A stretch of 64,000 bases of DNA, from contig NZ_BLXZ01000005.1 of NCBI RefSeq assembly GCF_014193675.1, positions 62,001 to 126,000 of the forward strand. Reading direction: 5' to 3'. Of the stretch, positions 44,567-52,612 are shown piece by piece. This DNA comes from Geomonas limicola. GTDB taxonomy: Bacteria > Desulfobacterota > Desulfuromonadia > Geobacterales > Geobacteraceae. Position 1 is the first letter of the stretch. Every line of letters starts with the position of its first letter. The translations under genes and the position numbers were made by a program. Under the pieces are notes generated by a model. That model was given only the letters and a program-made list of their open reading frames with translations. It ran no database searches and was not told where the DNA came from.

Positions 44567-45409
44567 CTATTCCCCGGTCCTGGTCCTGCCGAAGTAGCGC
44601 GCCGTGAGGCTCAGCCCGAACATCACGACCACCAGTACCAGGGCTCCCGCCCAGGCCAGCCGGTGCCAGTCCTCGTAGGGGGCGATGGCGAAGCTGAAGA
44701 TTTGCAGCGGCAGGGCGGCCATCGGTTGGGTGAGGTCCTTGCCCCAGAACTGGTTCCCCAAGGCGGTGAAGAGCAGCGGTGCGGTCTCGCCCGCCACGCG
44801 GGCTATCGCCAGAAGCACCCCGGTCATCACGCCGGAGAGTGCGCTGCGCAGGGTCACCTTCAAGGTGGTGCGCCACATCGGCACCCCCAGGGCCAGCGAG
44901 GCCTCGCGCAGGGACCCCGGCACGAGCTTCAGCTGCTCCTCGGTGGTGCGCAAGACGATCGGGATCATGATCATGGCCAGCGCCACGGATCCCGCCAGCG
45001 CGGAAAAGCCTTTCATCGGCACCACCAGGAGCGTGTAGGCCACCATGCCGGTGATGATCGACGGGGTCCCGGAGAGGACGTCGGCAGCGAAGCGGATCGC
45101 GGTGGATACCTTCGAACCGCCGAATTCCGCCAGGTAGATGGCGCCGAAGATGCCAACCGGCAGGCCGATCAGCGAGGCCATGGCGATCATCATCAGCGAG
45201 CCCAGCATTCCGTTGGCCATGCCGCCGCCGGTTTCGCCGGTCGGTTTGGGGATCTGGGTGAAAAAGTCGAGATTGACCGAGCTCATCCCCATCTTCATGA
45301 TGTGGAAGAAAATGAGCCCCAGGGGGATCAGTACCGCGAGCGTCGCGGTCAGCATGAGCCCGGTCATCAGGTAGTTCTTGGCGTTGCGCAGAAAGACGCT
45401 CTTCATCAT
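44567..45409 (-). CDS. pstA: Phosphate ABC transporter permease PstA
   Basis: A 280-residue permease with about six membrane helices and the EAA-type loop ASLALGVPMWRTTLKVTLRSA that contacts PstB. GTPSIITGMVAY and ARVAGETAPLLFT are typical PstA stretches. It overlaps pstC by 4 bases (ATGA). Confidence 0.95.
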   Translation of the reverse strand: MMKSVFLRNAKNYLMTGLMLTATLAVLIPLGLIFFHIMKMGMSSVNLDFFTQIPKPTGETGGGMANGMLGSLMMIAMASLIGLPVGIFGAIYLAEFGGSKVSTAIRFAADVLSGTPSIITGMVAYTLLVVPMKGFSALAGSVALAMIMIPIVLRTTEEQLKLVPGSLREASLALGVPMWRTTLKVTLRSALSGVMTGVLLAIARVAGETAPLLFTALGNQFWGKDLTQPMAALPLQIFSFAIAPYEDWHRLAWAGALVLVVVMFGLSLTARYFGRTRTGE

Positions 45410-46467
45410 GCCGCACCTCCGCCTGCGCTGCGGGTGACGCTCCAGATCAGGAGCCTTGCCAGCGCGTTGATCACCAGGGTGACCAGCAAAAGGATAAGAC
45501 CGATCTCCATGAGCGCCGCGCTGTGCAGTTTGGAGGTTGCCTCGGCGAACTCGTTGGCGATGACGCTCGGCATGGTGTAGGCCGGCGACATAAGCGACAG
45601 CGAGATCTGGGGCGAGTTGCCGATCACCATGGTGACCGCCATGGTTTCACCCACCGCGCGTCCCAGCCCCAGGATCGCTGCGCCCAGGATCCCCGACCTG
45701 CCGTAGGGGAGGACCGCCATCCTGATGGTTTCCCAGTGGGTGGCGCCGAGCGCTATGGCCGCCTCCTTCTGGCTCAAGGGGACGGTGAGCAAGACCTCCC
45801 GGGTGATCGAGGTGATGATCGGCACCACCATGATCATCAGGATGAACACCGCGGCGAGCATGCTGACACCGTAGGGCGCACCCTGGAAGAAGGGGAGAAA
45901 CCCGAAGTGCTCGATGAGGAAGGGCTGCACCGTGGACTGCAGCCAGGGGGCCATGACGAGGACTCCCCACAGACCGTAGATGACCGAGGGGATCGCCGCC
46001 AGCAACTCAACCAGGGGGGCGATCCAGGTGCCTACCTTCTTCGGGCAGATCTCGGTAATGAAGATGGCGGCTCCGATGCTGAGCGGTGTCGCCAGTGCCA
46101 GCGCCAGGACCGAGGAGATCACCGACCCGTAGAGGTAGGGGAGGGCGCCGAAGTTCCCCTGCACCGCATCCCACTCGCTGCTGGTGAGGAACTTGCGGCC
46201 GAACTGCCGGATTGCCGGCAGGCTCTCCGAGGTCATCTCGGCGAGCATGAGCGCCAGGATGATCAGGATGCTGAAAGCGAAAACGGTGGTTACCAGCCTG
46301 AAGATCAGGTCGCCGCTGATGCGCTTATCTGCCGGTCCGGGGGGCGCCGTGGTTTGGGTGGCTGGCAAGGTCTGCTCCGTTTCCGGCTGGGAAGCTGGAA
46401 TCTTCGGACCTGCGGCAGGGTACGACCCTGGTACAGAGCCCGATGTCGATACGTCCGTGGTTTCCAC
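45406..46467 (-). CDS. pstC: Phosphate ABC transporter permease PstC
   Basis: A 353-residue permease. The first 45 residues are Pro/Thr/Ser-rich and cytoplasmic; then come about six membrane helices, IPSVIYGLWGVLVMAP and the EAA loop AAIALGATHWETIRMAVLPYG. The long hydrophilic N-terminus is unusual compared with E. coli PstC. It pairs with PstA in the inner membrane. Confidence 0.95.
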   Translation of the reverse strand: METTDVSTSGSVPGSYPAAGPKIPASQPETEQTLPATQTTAPPGPADKRISGDLIFRLVTTVFAFSILIILALMLAEMTSESLPAIRQFGRKFLTSSEWDAVQGNFGALPYLYGSVISSVLALALATPLSIGAAIFITEICPKKVGTWIAPLVELLAAIPSVIYGLWGVLVMAPWLQSTVQPFLIEHFGFLPFFQGAPYGVSMLAAVFILMIMVVPIITSITREVLLTVPLSQKEAAIALGATHWETIRMAVLPYGRSGILGAAILGLGRAVGETMAVTMVIGNSPQISLSLMSPAYTMPSVIANEFAEATSKLHSAALMEIGLILLLVTLVINALARLLIWSVTRSAGGGAA

Positions 46468-46585
46468 GTGAAATCCTCTTGAATCGAAGTTCTACCTTCT
46501 AAGTTGCAGGGTCTAAGGTTGGGTGAGCGGGCCTCTCCGATGCATCCTGTAGTCCCCAGTCCCTAGCCCCTGCCTCATCCCTGCC

Positions 46586-47614
46586 TCACCTGATGCTCAG
46601 CACCGTCTTCTCGACCATCTTGGCGACGTTGGCGGGGAGCGGGGCATAGAGAAGTTTGTCCGCCATCTTCTGTCCCTGGTGCAATTCCCACTTCAGGAAG
46701 TCCACCAGTTTCTTCCCTTTGGCCTTGTCCTTCTGGTCCTGGTAGACCAACAACCAGGTGAAACCGACGATGGGGTAGGCGTCCTTGCCGGGCTGGTTCA
46801 CCAGCGAGATCCGGAAATCGGCCGGCATCGACTTGGCCGCTCCGCGTGCCGCTGCCGTGGTCGAGGCGATGGAGGGCTCGACGAAGCTGCCGGCGCTGTT
46901 TTTCAGCGAGGCGTAGGGGAGTTTGTTCTCGAAGGCGTAGGCGAGTTCCACGTAGCCGATGGTGTACGGGGTGGTCTTGATCTGGCCGGCAACACCTTCA
47001 TTACCCTTGCCGCCCAACCCGACCGGCCACTTGACCGAGGTACCCTTGCCGACCTTCTTGGCCCACTCCGGGCTCACTGCCGTCAGGTAATCGGTGAAGA
47101 TGCTGGTCGTGCCGGAGCCGTCGGAGCGGTGCACCACGATGATCGGCTTGTTGGGAAGCTTGAGCCCCGCGTTGTCGTGCATGAGCTTCGGGTCGCTCCA
47201 GGAGGTGATCTTCCCTTCGTAGATCTGGGCCAGGGTCTCCGGGGAGAGCTTGAGCCCTTTGCCTACCCCCGGCACGTTGTAGGTAACCACCACCGCACCC
47301 ATCACGGTCGGGAGGTGCAGCAGCTTGCCCGGGGCCGCCTTGAGTTCCTCGTCGCTGAGAAACTTGTCCGAGGCGCCAAAGTCAACGGTCTGAGCGGTGA
47401 TCTGCTTGATCCCGCCGCCGGAGCCGATGGACTGGTAGTTGAATTTCACGCTCTTGTCGATCTTGGCATACTCGGCGAACCACTTGGAGTAGAGCGGGTA
47501 CGGGAAAGTGGCACCCGCGCCGTTGATCAGGGTCTCCGCCGAAGCGTTACCCGCCAGTGCCAGTGCAGCCAGGACCGCTACAGTCAGTATCGATTTGCGT
47601 AGTGCGAACATCAT
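46586..47614 (-). CDS. pstS: Phosphate-binding protein PstS
   Basis: A 342-residue periplasmic binding protein. The signal peptide (LTVAVLAALALAGNASA) is followed by the PstS start ETLINGAGATFPYPLYSKW, then IGSGGGIKQI and VVHRSDGSGTTSIFTDYL, which hold the phosphate-binding residues. An AAGGAG site lies just before ATG 47614 (47611 is an equal choice). A Pho-box-like repeat lies about 46-73 bases upstream. Confidence 0.96.
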   Translation of the reverse strand: MMFALRKSILTVAVLAALALAGNASAETLINGAGATFPYPLYSKWFAEYAKIDKSVKFNYQSIGSGGGIKQITAQTVDFGASDKFLSDEELKAAPGKLLHLPTVMGAVVVTYNVPGVGKGLKLSPETLAQIYEGKITSWSDPKLMHDNAGLKLPNKPIIVVHRSDGSGTTSIFTDYLTAVSPEWAKKVGKGTSVKWPVGLGGKGNEGVAGQIKTTPYTIGYVELAYAFENKLPYASLKNSAGSFVEPSIASTTAAARGAAKSMPADFRISLVNQPGKDAYPIVGFTWLLVYQDQKDKAKGKKLVDFLKWELHQGQKMADKLLYAPLPANVAKMVEKTVLSIR

Positions 47615-47659
47615 CTCGTTCTCCTTTTGTGTAATCTGTGTAACAAGATGCCTGTCCTT

Positions 47660-47687
47660 TGTTACAAAGCTGTTACGGTTTGTGTAA
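47660..47687 (-). promoter_or_regulatory. Pho box upstream of pstS
   Basis: On the + strand TGTTAC occurs at 47660 and 47671 and a GTGTAA variant at 47682, an 11-base spacing. This is the tandem direct-repeat layout of PhoB-binding sites, read towards pstS on the - strand. Confidence 0.72.
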
Positions 47688-47724
47688 GTTTTGGTGAATA
47701 CGGCCGCGCAAGTAGAGCAAAGCG

Positions 47725-48168
47725 CTACAGCTCGGCCCGGTGGCTGCGCGGCGAGTAGCGCACCGCCACCACCCGCACCAGGGCAAGCGACAGGGTGAGC
47801 AGGATCACCATGGCGAGGCTTTGCCAGGGCATCTCCTTGTACCAGAAGGCCATCACCTCGGTGAGCACGGTCACCATCACCGTGTCGATGATGTAGGTCA
47901 CCTTCACCCGCCCCTCGCTGAAGTAGGCGAGCGCGGTGCGCAGGATCTCGACCACCGCCAGCACGGTCAGGATATCCACCAGGAGCGCCTTGAAGGCGGC
48001 GTGAAAGGAAAGCTGCAGTATCAGTCTCAGGTCGTAGAAGGTGTAGATCACCCCCGAGAGTATCGCCAACAGTATGGCGATGATCAGCAGGCTTAACAGC
48101 CCCCGGGCGCTCTTTTCGAAAAACAGGTTCAGGCGTGCATCGAAGCTTTCAGCGTCAGTTCCCCACAT
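47725..48168 (-). CDS. psiE: PsiE-like phosphate-starvation membrane protein
   Basis: A 147-residue protein with four membrane helices, the first near SLLIIAILLAILSGVIYTFYDL and the last near WQSLAMVILLTLSLALVRVVAV. Sequence and size resemble PsiE of the phosphate-starvation regulon. AAGGAGGATAGCA is the ribosome site. Position ahead of pstS and a Pho-box-like repeat at 48211-48232 support the assignment. Its molecular function is not known. Confidence 0.8.
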   Translation of the reverse strand: MWGTDAESFDARLNLFFEKSARGLLSLLIIAILLAILSGVIYTFYDLRLILQLSFHAAFKALLVDILTVLAVVEILRTALAYFSEGRVKVTYIIDTVMVTVLTEVMAFWYKEMPWQSLAMVILLTLSLALVRVVAVRYSPRSHRAEL

Positions 48169-48210
48169 TGCTATCCTCCTTATATAGTCAGGCGAAGCAT
48201 ATCCGGTGCG

Positions 48211-48232
48211 TGTTACAGTCCTGTTAAGATCG
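48211..48232 (-). promoter_or_regulatory. Pho box upstream of psiE
   Basis: TGTTAC (48211-48216) and TGTTAA (48222-48227) on the + strand are exactly 11 bases apart, matching the repeats before pstS. It lies about 43 bases upstream of the psiE start. Confidence 0.65.
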
Positions 48233-48385
48233 TATGATCTTTAGATGTACTGGCATTGGGGGGCTTTCAGTCAATAATCTCTATGTCTGAATAACGGTGC
48301 TCCCCGTTGCGCGACATTAATAACCTTTCTTGAAATAGTGCTGGCGTCTTCGCCGAGACTGTGGTATCCAAGCGCAAAAATTAAC

Positions 48386-48481
48386 GCCTCTCCGAGCTTT
48401 GTCACCTACCGGTACGCCCACGGTGCAAAGCCTATGGGTGCAGCTGGAAACGGCGGTGCCTCTCTTTTGGAAAGGGGAGCC
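48386..48481 (+). promoter_or_regulatory. Moco/Tuco-type riboswitch candidate, copy A
   Basis: CTCTCCGAGC at the 5' end pairs through CTCTCC (48388-48393) with GGGGAG (48474-48479). Between them lie ACCTACCGG, CACGGTGC, and GGAAACGGCGGTGCC. The same blocks in the same order occur at 49644-49741, and they match my memory of the molybdenum/tungsten cofactor RNA motif. A terminator follows at 48512-48548, so control would be by transcription termination of the gene at 48594. Assignment needs a covariance search. Confidence 0.7.
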
Positions 48482-48511
48482 TTGTAAGCGCTCGATTTGC
48501 GTCGACCGCTG

Positions 48512-48548
48512 AAAGGCCTCTTTCTATGCGAAAAGAGGCCTTTTTTTT
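48512..48548 (+). terminator. Intrinsic terminator of leader A
   Basis: AAAGGCCTCTTT (48512-48523) pairs with AAAGAGGCCTTT (48532-48543) over an 8-base loop, followed by a run of T. It lies between the leader RNA and the start of the gene it should control. Confidence 0.9.
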
Positions 48549-48593
48549 CACCATCGTTATTTCCTTGGCTATACAACGCTAGCTGGAGCTGCC

Positions 48594-49325
48594 ATGCAGA
48601 TCGTGATTTCCATCGATGATACCGATAACCTCGAAAGCCGCGGCACGGGTGAGATCGCCTCGCTCATCGCCGAGGGGCTGACCGAAAAAGGGTGGGGGAC
48701 TGCCAGCCTGGTCACCCGGCACCAGCTGCTGGTACATCCCGATATCCCCTACACCTCGCACAACAGCGCCATGTGCTTCGCGGCGGAGATCGACGAGGGG
48801 GCTTGGGAGCAGGTCATCGGCTTTGCCGGGGAGTTCCTCAGGCGGGAGTCTGCCGAGGGCTCCGATCCGGGGCTCTGCGTGGTGAGCCTGCCGGGCCTCA
48901 GGCACACCCCGGAGCTGGTCGAGTTCGGGCGTCGCGCCAAACGGGAGGTGATCGCCATGCCGGAGGCTTACCAGCTTGCCGAACGGCTCGGTGTGCATCT
49001 TTCGGAGCACGGCGGGACCGGGCAGGGGATCATCGGCGCCCTGGCCGGGGCGGGACTGCGCCTGTGGGGCAACGACGGCAGGATGAAGGGGAGTCTCACG
49101 TTTGCGCGCGAAACGGTATCGGTCACCGAACTGCTGGCACACCCGAACGTGGACGAGGTGCGCTGCGTCACCGGTGTCCAGGTAAGCGCGCGGGACCTGG
49201 TGCGCTTGGGCGAGAAGCCGAAAACCGTGCTGATCGGCGGTGCGTCCGTCTTGCTGGTGTCTGCCGCAGAGTCCGCCGATGTTGCCTGGCAGACCCTGCA
49301 CCGCAGGCAGCTGAAGGATTACTAG
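48594..49325 (+). CDS. Stand-alone TiaS-like (IDDTD) protein
   Basis: A 243-residue protein that opens with VISIDDTDNLESRGTGEI, followed by NPDIPYTSHNS-type LLVHPDIPYTSHNSAMCF. The IDDTD start and the IPY(K/T)(T/S) stretch are the signature of the kinase-like domain of archaeal TiaS (tRNA-Ile2 agmatidine synthase). The zinc-ribbon and OB parts of TiaS are missing, and bacteria use TilS for that tRNA, so a different role is expected. Leader A with its terminator lies directly upstream, and the small Cys-rich gene starts 2 bases after its stop. I infer a role in molybdenum/tungsten cofactor or metal handling; no activity can be named. Confidence 0.75.
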   Translation: MQIVISIDDTDNLESRGTGEIASLIAEGLTEKGWGTASLVTRHQLLVHPDIPYTSHNSAMCFAAEIDEGAWEQVIGFAGEFLRRESAEGSDPGLCVVSLPGLRHTPELVEFGRRAKREVIAMPEAYQLAERLGVHLSEHGGTGQGIIGALAGAGLRLWGNDGRMKGSLTFARETVSVTELLAHPNVDEVRCVTGVQVSARDLVRLGEKPKTVLIGGASVLLVSAAESADVAWQTLHRRQLKDY

Positions 49326-49327
49326 CG

Positions 49328-49540
49328 ATGTGGCGCACCCTGGAAAACGGTACGAGGGAATTTCTCCCCGGCAAGGAGAACTGGGCGGCCGCGGCCCTCG
49401 CGGCGCTCGACTGTCCCGGGTTTCTGCTCGACGTCGATGAAGAGGTGATCGCCGACGAAGAACGCTCCTGCTACAACTGCCGTTATCGGCGCTGGAGTGC
49501 CGCTTCGTTCACCTGCCAGTGGCGCTTCCAACAGGGCTAG
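49328..49540 (+). CDS. Small Cys-rich protein
   Basis: A 70-residue protein with CYNCRY and a third Cys in FTCQWRF near the C-terminus, probably a metal or thiol site. It has no signal peptide and I do not recognise the family. It begins 2 bases after the TiaS-like stop and is thus in the leader-A unit. Confidence 0.7.
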   Translation: MWRTLENGTREFLPGKENWAAAALAALDCPGFLLDVDEEVIADEERSCYNCRYRRWSAASFTCQWRFQQG

Positions 49541-49643
49541 AAGGGATTAAGGGGGTAGCAACCCCATCACACATCAAGGTTTCGCCAGGTCCCTTGTATC
49601 CCCTTGATCCCCTGTAACCCTGTTGGCTTTTCAAATAGTTGTG

Positions 49644-49741
49644 CATCTCCGAGCTGTCCCGCCTACCGAGGTCGTCCTCCACGGCGCGCAGCTAACGGGT
49701 CCTGCCGGAAACGGCAGCGCCTTCCTTTTGAAAAGGAGAGA
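49644..49741 (+). promoter_or_regulatory. Moco/Tuco-type riboswitch candidate, copy B
   Basis: ATCTCCGAGC, then GCCTACCGAGG, CCACGGCGCG, and CCGGAAACGGCAGCGCC appear in the same order as in copy A, and CTCC (49647-49650) pairs with GGAG (49735-49738). A perfect palindrome ACCGGCC-GC-GGCCGGT follows at 49745 and could be an antiterminator or spacer stem. The terminator at 49763-49800 precedes the ECF transporter gene. The loop lengths differ between copies while the stems are kept, which is a sign of real RNA structure. Confidence 0.7.
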
Positions 49742-49762
49742 CCAACCGGCCGCGGCCGGTGA

Positions 49763-49801
49763 GGGGCTCCCTTGTACTTAAAAAGGGCGGCCCCTTTTTT
49801 G
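49763..49801 (+). terminator. Intrinsic terminator of leader B
   Basis: GGGGC-T-CCCTT (49763-49773) pairs with AAGGG-CG-GCCCC (49783-49794), followed by seven T. It stands between leader B and the ECF operon. Confidence 0.85.
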
Positions 49802-49836
49802 TGCCCTAACTCGCGATAGATAAAGGATTTCTGCGT

Positions 49837-51228
49837 TTGAATGACCTGCTGCTCGATATCGATCGCCTAAGCTACCGCTACCCCGGAGCCGCGCAGCCCG
49901 CACTGAACGAGATCTGCTGTACGGTCAGCGCGGGGGAGTGCATCTGCCTCACCGGGCATTCCGGCTGCGGTAAGTCCACGCTCCTTAGTGCCGTCATGGG
50001 GCTTTTGCGGGGTGGTCGATTGTCCGGACGGGTGAGCATCGCCCGAGGGATGGGCGCAGGGAGCGGGTCCTGTCCCGCCGGCATGGTGTTCCAGAATGCC
50101 GAATCGCAACTGATCTGCACCAGCGTGGCCGAGGAGGTCGCCTTTGGACCGGAAAACCTCTGCGTCCCCCCTGAGGAGATCGGTCCACGGGTCCTGGAGG
50201 CGCTCGCCGCGGTCGGCATGGAGGATCATCTCGGGCGCAACCCGGAACGGTTTTCGGCGGGACAGAAACAGCGGGTGGCCATCGCCTCGGTGCTGGCCAT
50301 GCAGCCTAAACTTCTGCTTTTGGATGAGCCGACGTCCCAGCTCGATGCCGTGGGTAAAGCGGAACTGGCCGGCATCCTGACCCGGTTGAAACGCCTGGGG
50401 TACACCCTGATCATCGCAGAGCACGATCCGCGTCCCTTTGCCGGGCTGATCGACCGCTACCTGATGCTGGAGCTCGGTTCGCTGATTGCCGAGCAAAAGA
50501 GTGCTCCGGGTGTCGAGTACTTTCGCAACCGTCGCACCGAGCCCGTGGCCTGCTGCTGGGCGGCGGCGGGGAGTTCTCTCGAGGTGGCCGGAATAGAGCT
50601 CGCCTACCCGGAAACCGGGACGGTGCTCAACGGGGTGAGCCTGACGGTTCCCCGCGGCGAGAGGCTGCATCTCTTTGGCCACAACGGTGCCGGGAAATCG
50701 ACCCTGTTGCGCTGCCTGTCGGGGCTGGAGCGCCCGGACCGCGGCGAGGTGATGCTCTGCGGACTGAAAAATCCGCAGCCCGAACAGCTCCCGGGGAAGG
50801 TCGGGGTGCTCTTCCAGAATCCGGCGCGGCAGCTTTTCGGGGAGACGGTACGGGAAGAGGTGGCCTTCACCCTGCAGCGGCTGGGGCTTACGCGCCCCGA
50901 GTGGGAGCTGCGGGTCGCCGAGGCCCTGGAGATCTGCCGGATCGCGCACCTGGTCGAGCGCGCGCCGCTCACCCTGAGTTTCGGCGAACAGCACCGTGTG
51001 GCCCTTGCGGCCGTGCTGGCGCCGCGTCCTGAACTCTTGCTCCTCGACGAACCCTTCGCAGGGCTCGATTTTCCCCAGCGCCTGGCGCTGCTCGATATCC
51101 TGGGCGAGTTGCCGGGTCGGCTGGGAACCACGGTGCTCATCGTTTCGCACGACGAACTCCCCGACCCGCGTTGGGCCGACCGCAGCCTGATCCTTTCCGG
51201 AGGAGCCCTTGGCGAGCGCTCCTGGTAA
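49837..51228 (+). CDS. ECF transporter ATPase, two fused nucleotide-binding domains
   Basis: A 463-residue protein with two ABC domains. The first has GHSGCGKST, FSAGQKQRVAIA and LLLLDEPTSQLD; the second has GHNGAGKST, LSFGEQHRVALA and LLLLDEPFAGLD. Fused ATPases of this kind power energy-coupling-factor (ECF) importers. The start is TTG 49837 with AAGGA nine bases upstream. It overlaps the T-protein gene by 20 bases. Substrate is set by the S protein, not by this gene. Confidence 0.93.
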   Translation: MNDLLLDIDRLSYRYPGAAQPALNEICCTVSAGECICLTGHSGCGKSTLLSAVMGLLRGGRLSGRVSIARGMGAGSGSCPAGMVFQNAESQLICTSVAEEVAFGPENLCVPPEEIGPRVLEALAAVGMEDHLGRNPERFSAGQKQRVAIASVLAMQPKLLLLDEPTSQLDAVGKAELAGILTRLKRLGYTLIIAEHDPRPFAGLIDRYLMLELGSLIAEQKSAPGVEYFRNRRTEPVACCWAAAGSSLEVAGIELAYPETGTVLNGVSLTVPRGERLHLFGHNGAGKSTLLRCLSGLERPDRGEVMLCGLKNPQPEQLPGKVGVLFQNPARQLFGETVREEVAFTLQRLGLTRPEWELRVAEALEICRIAHLVERAPLTLSFGEQHRVALAAVLAPRPELLLLDEPFAGLDFPQRLALLDILGELPGRLGTTVLIVSHDELPDPRWADRSLILSGGALGERSW

Positions 51229-52012
51229 AGGGGGGCTGCGCCGGACCTTGCGCAGCTGCGAGTATGGCTGCCAGTTCGTGGCCCACGATTCGCCGGTGCA
51301 CCGGCTGAGCGCGGGTATGAAGCTTGGCATCGGGATGCTTTTAAGCGCCTCGGCTGCCGGCGGGCGCACCCCGGCAACCCTGGGGGCGCTGGTGTTGGTC
51401 ACGCTCTGCTACTACCTTGCTGCGCGGCTTACCCTGGCAGATCTGTGGCGCGACATCAGGCTCTTCATGTTCCAGGCGGCCCTGGTCATTCCCCTGTACT
51501 GCCTGGTGCACGGCCCGGCCAAGGGGCTCTGGCCCGGTATCCGGATCTCGACCCAGATCATCCTTTTTTACCTGCCGGGGGCGGTGTTCCTGCGCACCAC
51601 GCGCAGTTCCGAGGTGATGCGGGGGCTCAGGCGCGTGCTCCCGTACCGGGTCTCTTTCCTGGTGTTCGTCAGCGTGCGCTTCGTGCCGTTCTTTTTCCGG
51701 GAGATCGCCGACATCACCGCCGCACAGCGCCTGCGGGGCGCCCGGCTCCTGCCGCGCCAGAAGCTTAACCCGCGCAACTGGCCGGACCTCTTCAACTGCC
51801 TGATCTTACCGCTCATGGTCAGGGCCTTGAAGACGGCGGACGAGGTAGCGCGCTCGGCGGAGTCCCGCGGCTTCGGGATGTACCCCGAGCGGACCTTTTT
51901 CTCGGCCGACCAACTGATCCGAAGGGCGGGTGACACCGGAACAGCGCAGCAAGGTGAACCTTCGGCCCCGACAATAAGAACAGCAGCATCGAATTCAACG
52001 GTTAGCTCATAG
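51209..52012 (+). CDS. ECF transporter T component (CbiQ-like)
   Basis: A 267-residue membrane protein with about five helices, the CbiQ/EcfT pattern AQRLRGARLLP and the second coupling stretch EVARSAESRGFGMYP near the C-terminus, whose A-R-G motifs dock on the ATPases. TTG 51209 is preceded by GGAGGAG. It should hold the S component and the fused ATPase together in the inner membrane. Confidence 0.88.
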   Translation: MASAPGKGGLRRTLRSCEYGCQFVAHDSPVHRLSAGMKLGIGMLLSASAAGGRTPATLGALVLVTLCYYLAARLTLADLWRDIRLFMFQAALVIPLYCLVHGPAKGLWPGIRISTQIILFYLPGAVFLRTTRSSEVMRGLRRVLPYRVSFLVFVSVRFVPFFFREIADITAAQRLRGARLLPRQKLNPRNWPDLFNCLILPLMVRALKTADEVARSAESRGFGMYPERTFFSADQLIRRAGDTGTAQQGEPSAPTIRTAASNSTVSS

Positions 52013-52033
52013 CAGCAAGGAGAACCAGTCAGT

Positions 52034-52612
52034 ATGGAAACCAGGTCCGAACCAATCTTTCTCTGGCGCCGCTTCACGCTCAGGGAGGCCGTGCTGTTGT
52101 GCTTTTGCGCCACCTTTATCGTGCTCACCAGGGCAGGGTTGAGACTGCACCTGCACATGCCGGGGCACGTGATGTTCTTCACCATGTTCTTTTTGCTCCT
52201 GGCACGCGGCTTCGTGCCCAAGCTGGGATCCGTCACCTTGGTTGGCCTCCTCACCAGTCTGACCAGCGTGCTCCTCGGCATGGGGGTAAGCGGCCCCATC
52301 GTGCTGGTGAAGTTCCTGCTCCCCGCGGTGCTGGTGGACCTCGCCGGTTTCCTGGCGCCGGGCTTCGTCACCAGCGTGCTCGGTTGCCTGGCGGTCGGCG
52401 TTTTCGCCTCGATTACCCGCGCCGGAGTGAGCACCGGTGTCGAATACCTGATAGGAATGGAGGAGGAGATCATCATCGGCAAAGCCCTCATCTCCGCCGG
52501 TTTCAGCGGGTTGTGGGGAGGACTCGGTTCACTTGCCGTCCCGGCGATCATCCGCCGTTTGCGGCTCAATGGTCTCATCGACGACGGCACGGAAGGCAGC
52601 CTTGACGCATGA
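52034..52612 (+). CDS. Candidate ECF S component
   Basis: A 192-residue protein with about five or six membrane helices, of the size and form of ECF substrate-binding S proteins. It does not match a specificity family I can name. In the first periplasmic-side region His39, His41 and His45 form an HxHxPGH cluster, which could contact a metal or oxyanion. It lies between the T protein and the TonB gene, and the TonB start overlaps its stop. Confidence 0.65.
   Translation: METRSEPIFLWRRFTLREAVLLCFCATFIVLTRAGLRLHLHMPGHVMFFTMFFLLLARGFVPKLGSVTLVGLLTSLTSVLLGMGVSGPIVLVKFLLPAVLVDLAGFLAPGFVTSVLGCLAVGVFASITRAGVSTGVEYLIGMEEEIIIGKALISAGFSGLWGGLGSLAVPAIIRRLRLNGLIDDGTEGSLDA

Noticed and set aside
49541-49836. 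TPP or cobalamin riboswitch before the ECF operon
   Set aside because: The conserved CTGAGA and CCTGAT of TPP and the B12 box are absent; the Moco-like blocks fit better.
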